From assembly GCA_013153955.1 (NCBI GenBank), contig JAADDM010000003.1:1-5790 (forward strand): a DNA stretch of 5,790 nucleotides. The letters run 5' to 3'. The translations under genes were made by a program, and so were the position numbers. The stretch comes from Gammaproteobacteria bacterium. Its GTDB lineage: Bacteria; Pseudomonadota; Gammaproteobacteria; Thiomicrospirales; Thiomicrospiraceae. The notes beneath the pieces were generated by a model, which was not told the DNA's origin, did no database searches, and was given only the letters and a program-made list of their open reading frames with translations. Below are positions 5,753 to 5,790 of this stretch, in pieces (position 1 is the first letter of the stretch; each line of letters begins with the position of its first letter).

Positions 5753-5790
5753 AGTCTGTTCCTTTCTTTTTTCTAACTGTTTTAAATTAA

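Overview
This window looks like a core chromosomal segment of a gammaproteobacterium with moderately low GC. The supporting signs are a PhoB/PhoR pair with a two-helix PhoR membrane anchor, a GSI-beta type glutamine synthetase with the adenylylation tyrosine, and the ybaB-recR pair. Sequence character and the sigma-54 style glnA promoter would fit a marine sulfur-oxidiser-like lineage (Thiotrichales type), but that placement is a guess. I see no insertion sequence, integrase, CRISPR array, tRNA or rRNA.

Layout from left to right: (1) the 3' part of a PiT-family phosphate transporter gene (+), ending at 540; (2) a strong bidirectional terminator at 574-614; (3) phoR and then phoB on the minus strand (phoB is upstream in the transcript), separated by 88 bp; (4) immediately upstream of phoB, a truncated C-terminal remnant of phoU, followed by about 390 bp of AT-rich DNA that also holds the divergent glnA control region; (5) glnA (+) with a good sigma-54 promoter candidate and a consensus-matching IHF site; (6) a second bidirectional terminator at 4663-4695; (7) recR and ybaB on the minus strand, with ybaB first, the tail of what is usually a dnaX-ybaB-recR cluster whose dnaX would lie beyond the right edge.

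Functionally, the left half concerns phosphate. PhoR senses limitation and phosphorylates PhoB, and a low-affinity Pit carrier is encoded convergently. The usual negative partner PhoU seems to have been reduced here to about 42 codons, which is the most interesting observation in the window. The middle is nitrogen assimilation (glutamine synthetase) under probable sigma-54/NtrC control. The right end is recombinational repair (RecR) and the YbaB nucleoid-associated protein. I found no convincing undescribed multi-gene system. The points that deserve a second look are the decayed phoU with its flanking short unknown reading frame, and the glnA control region.
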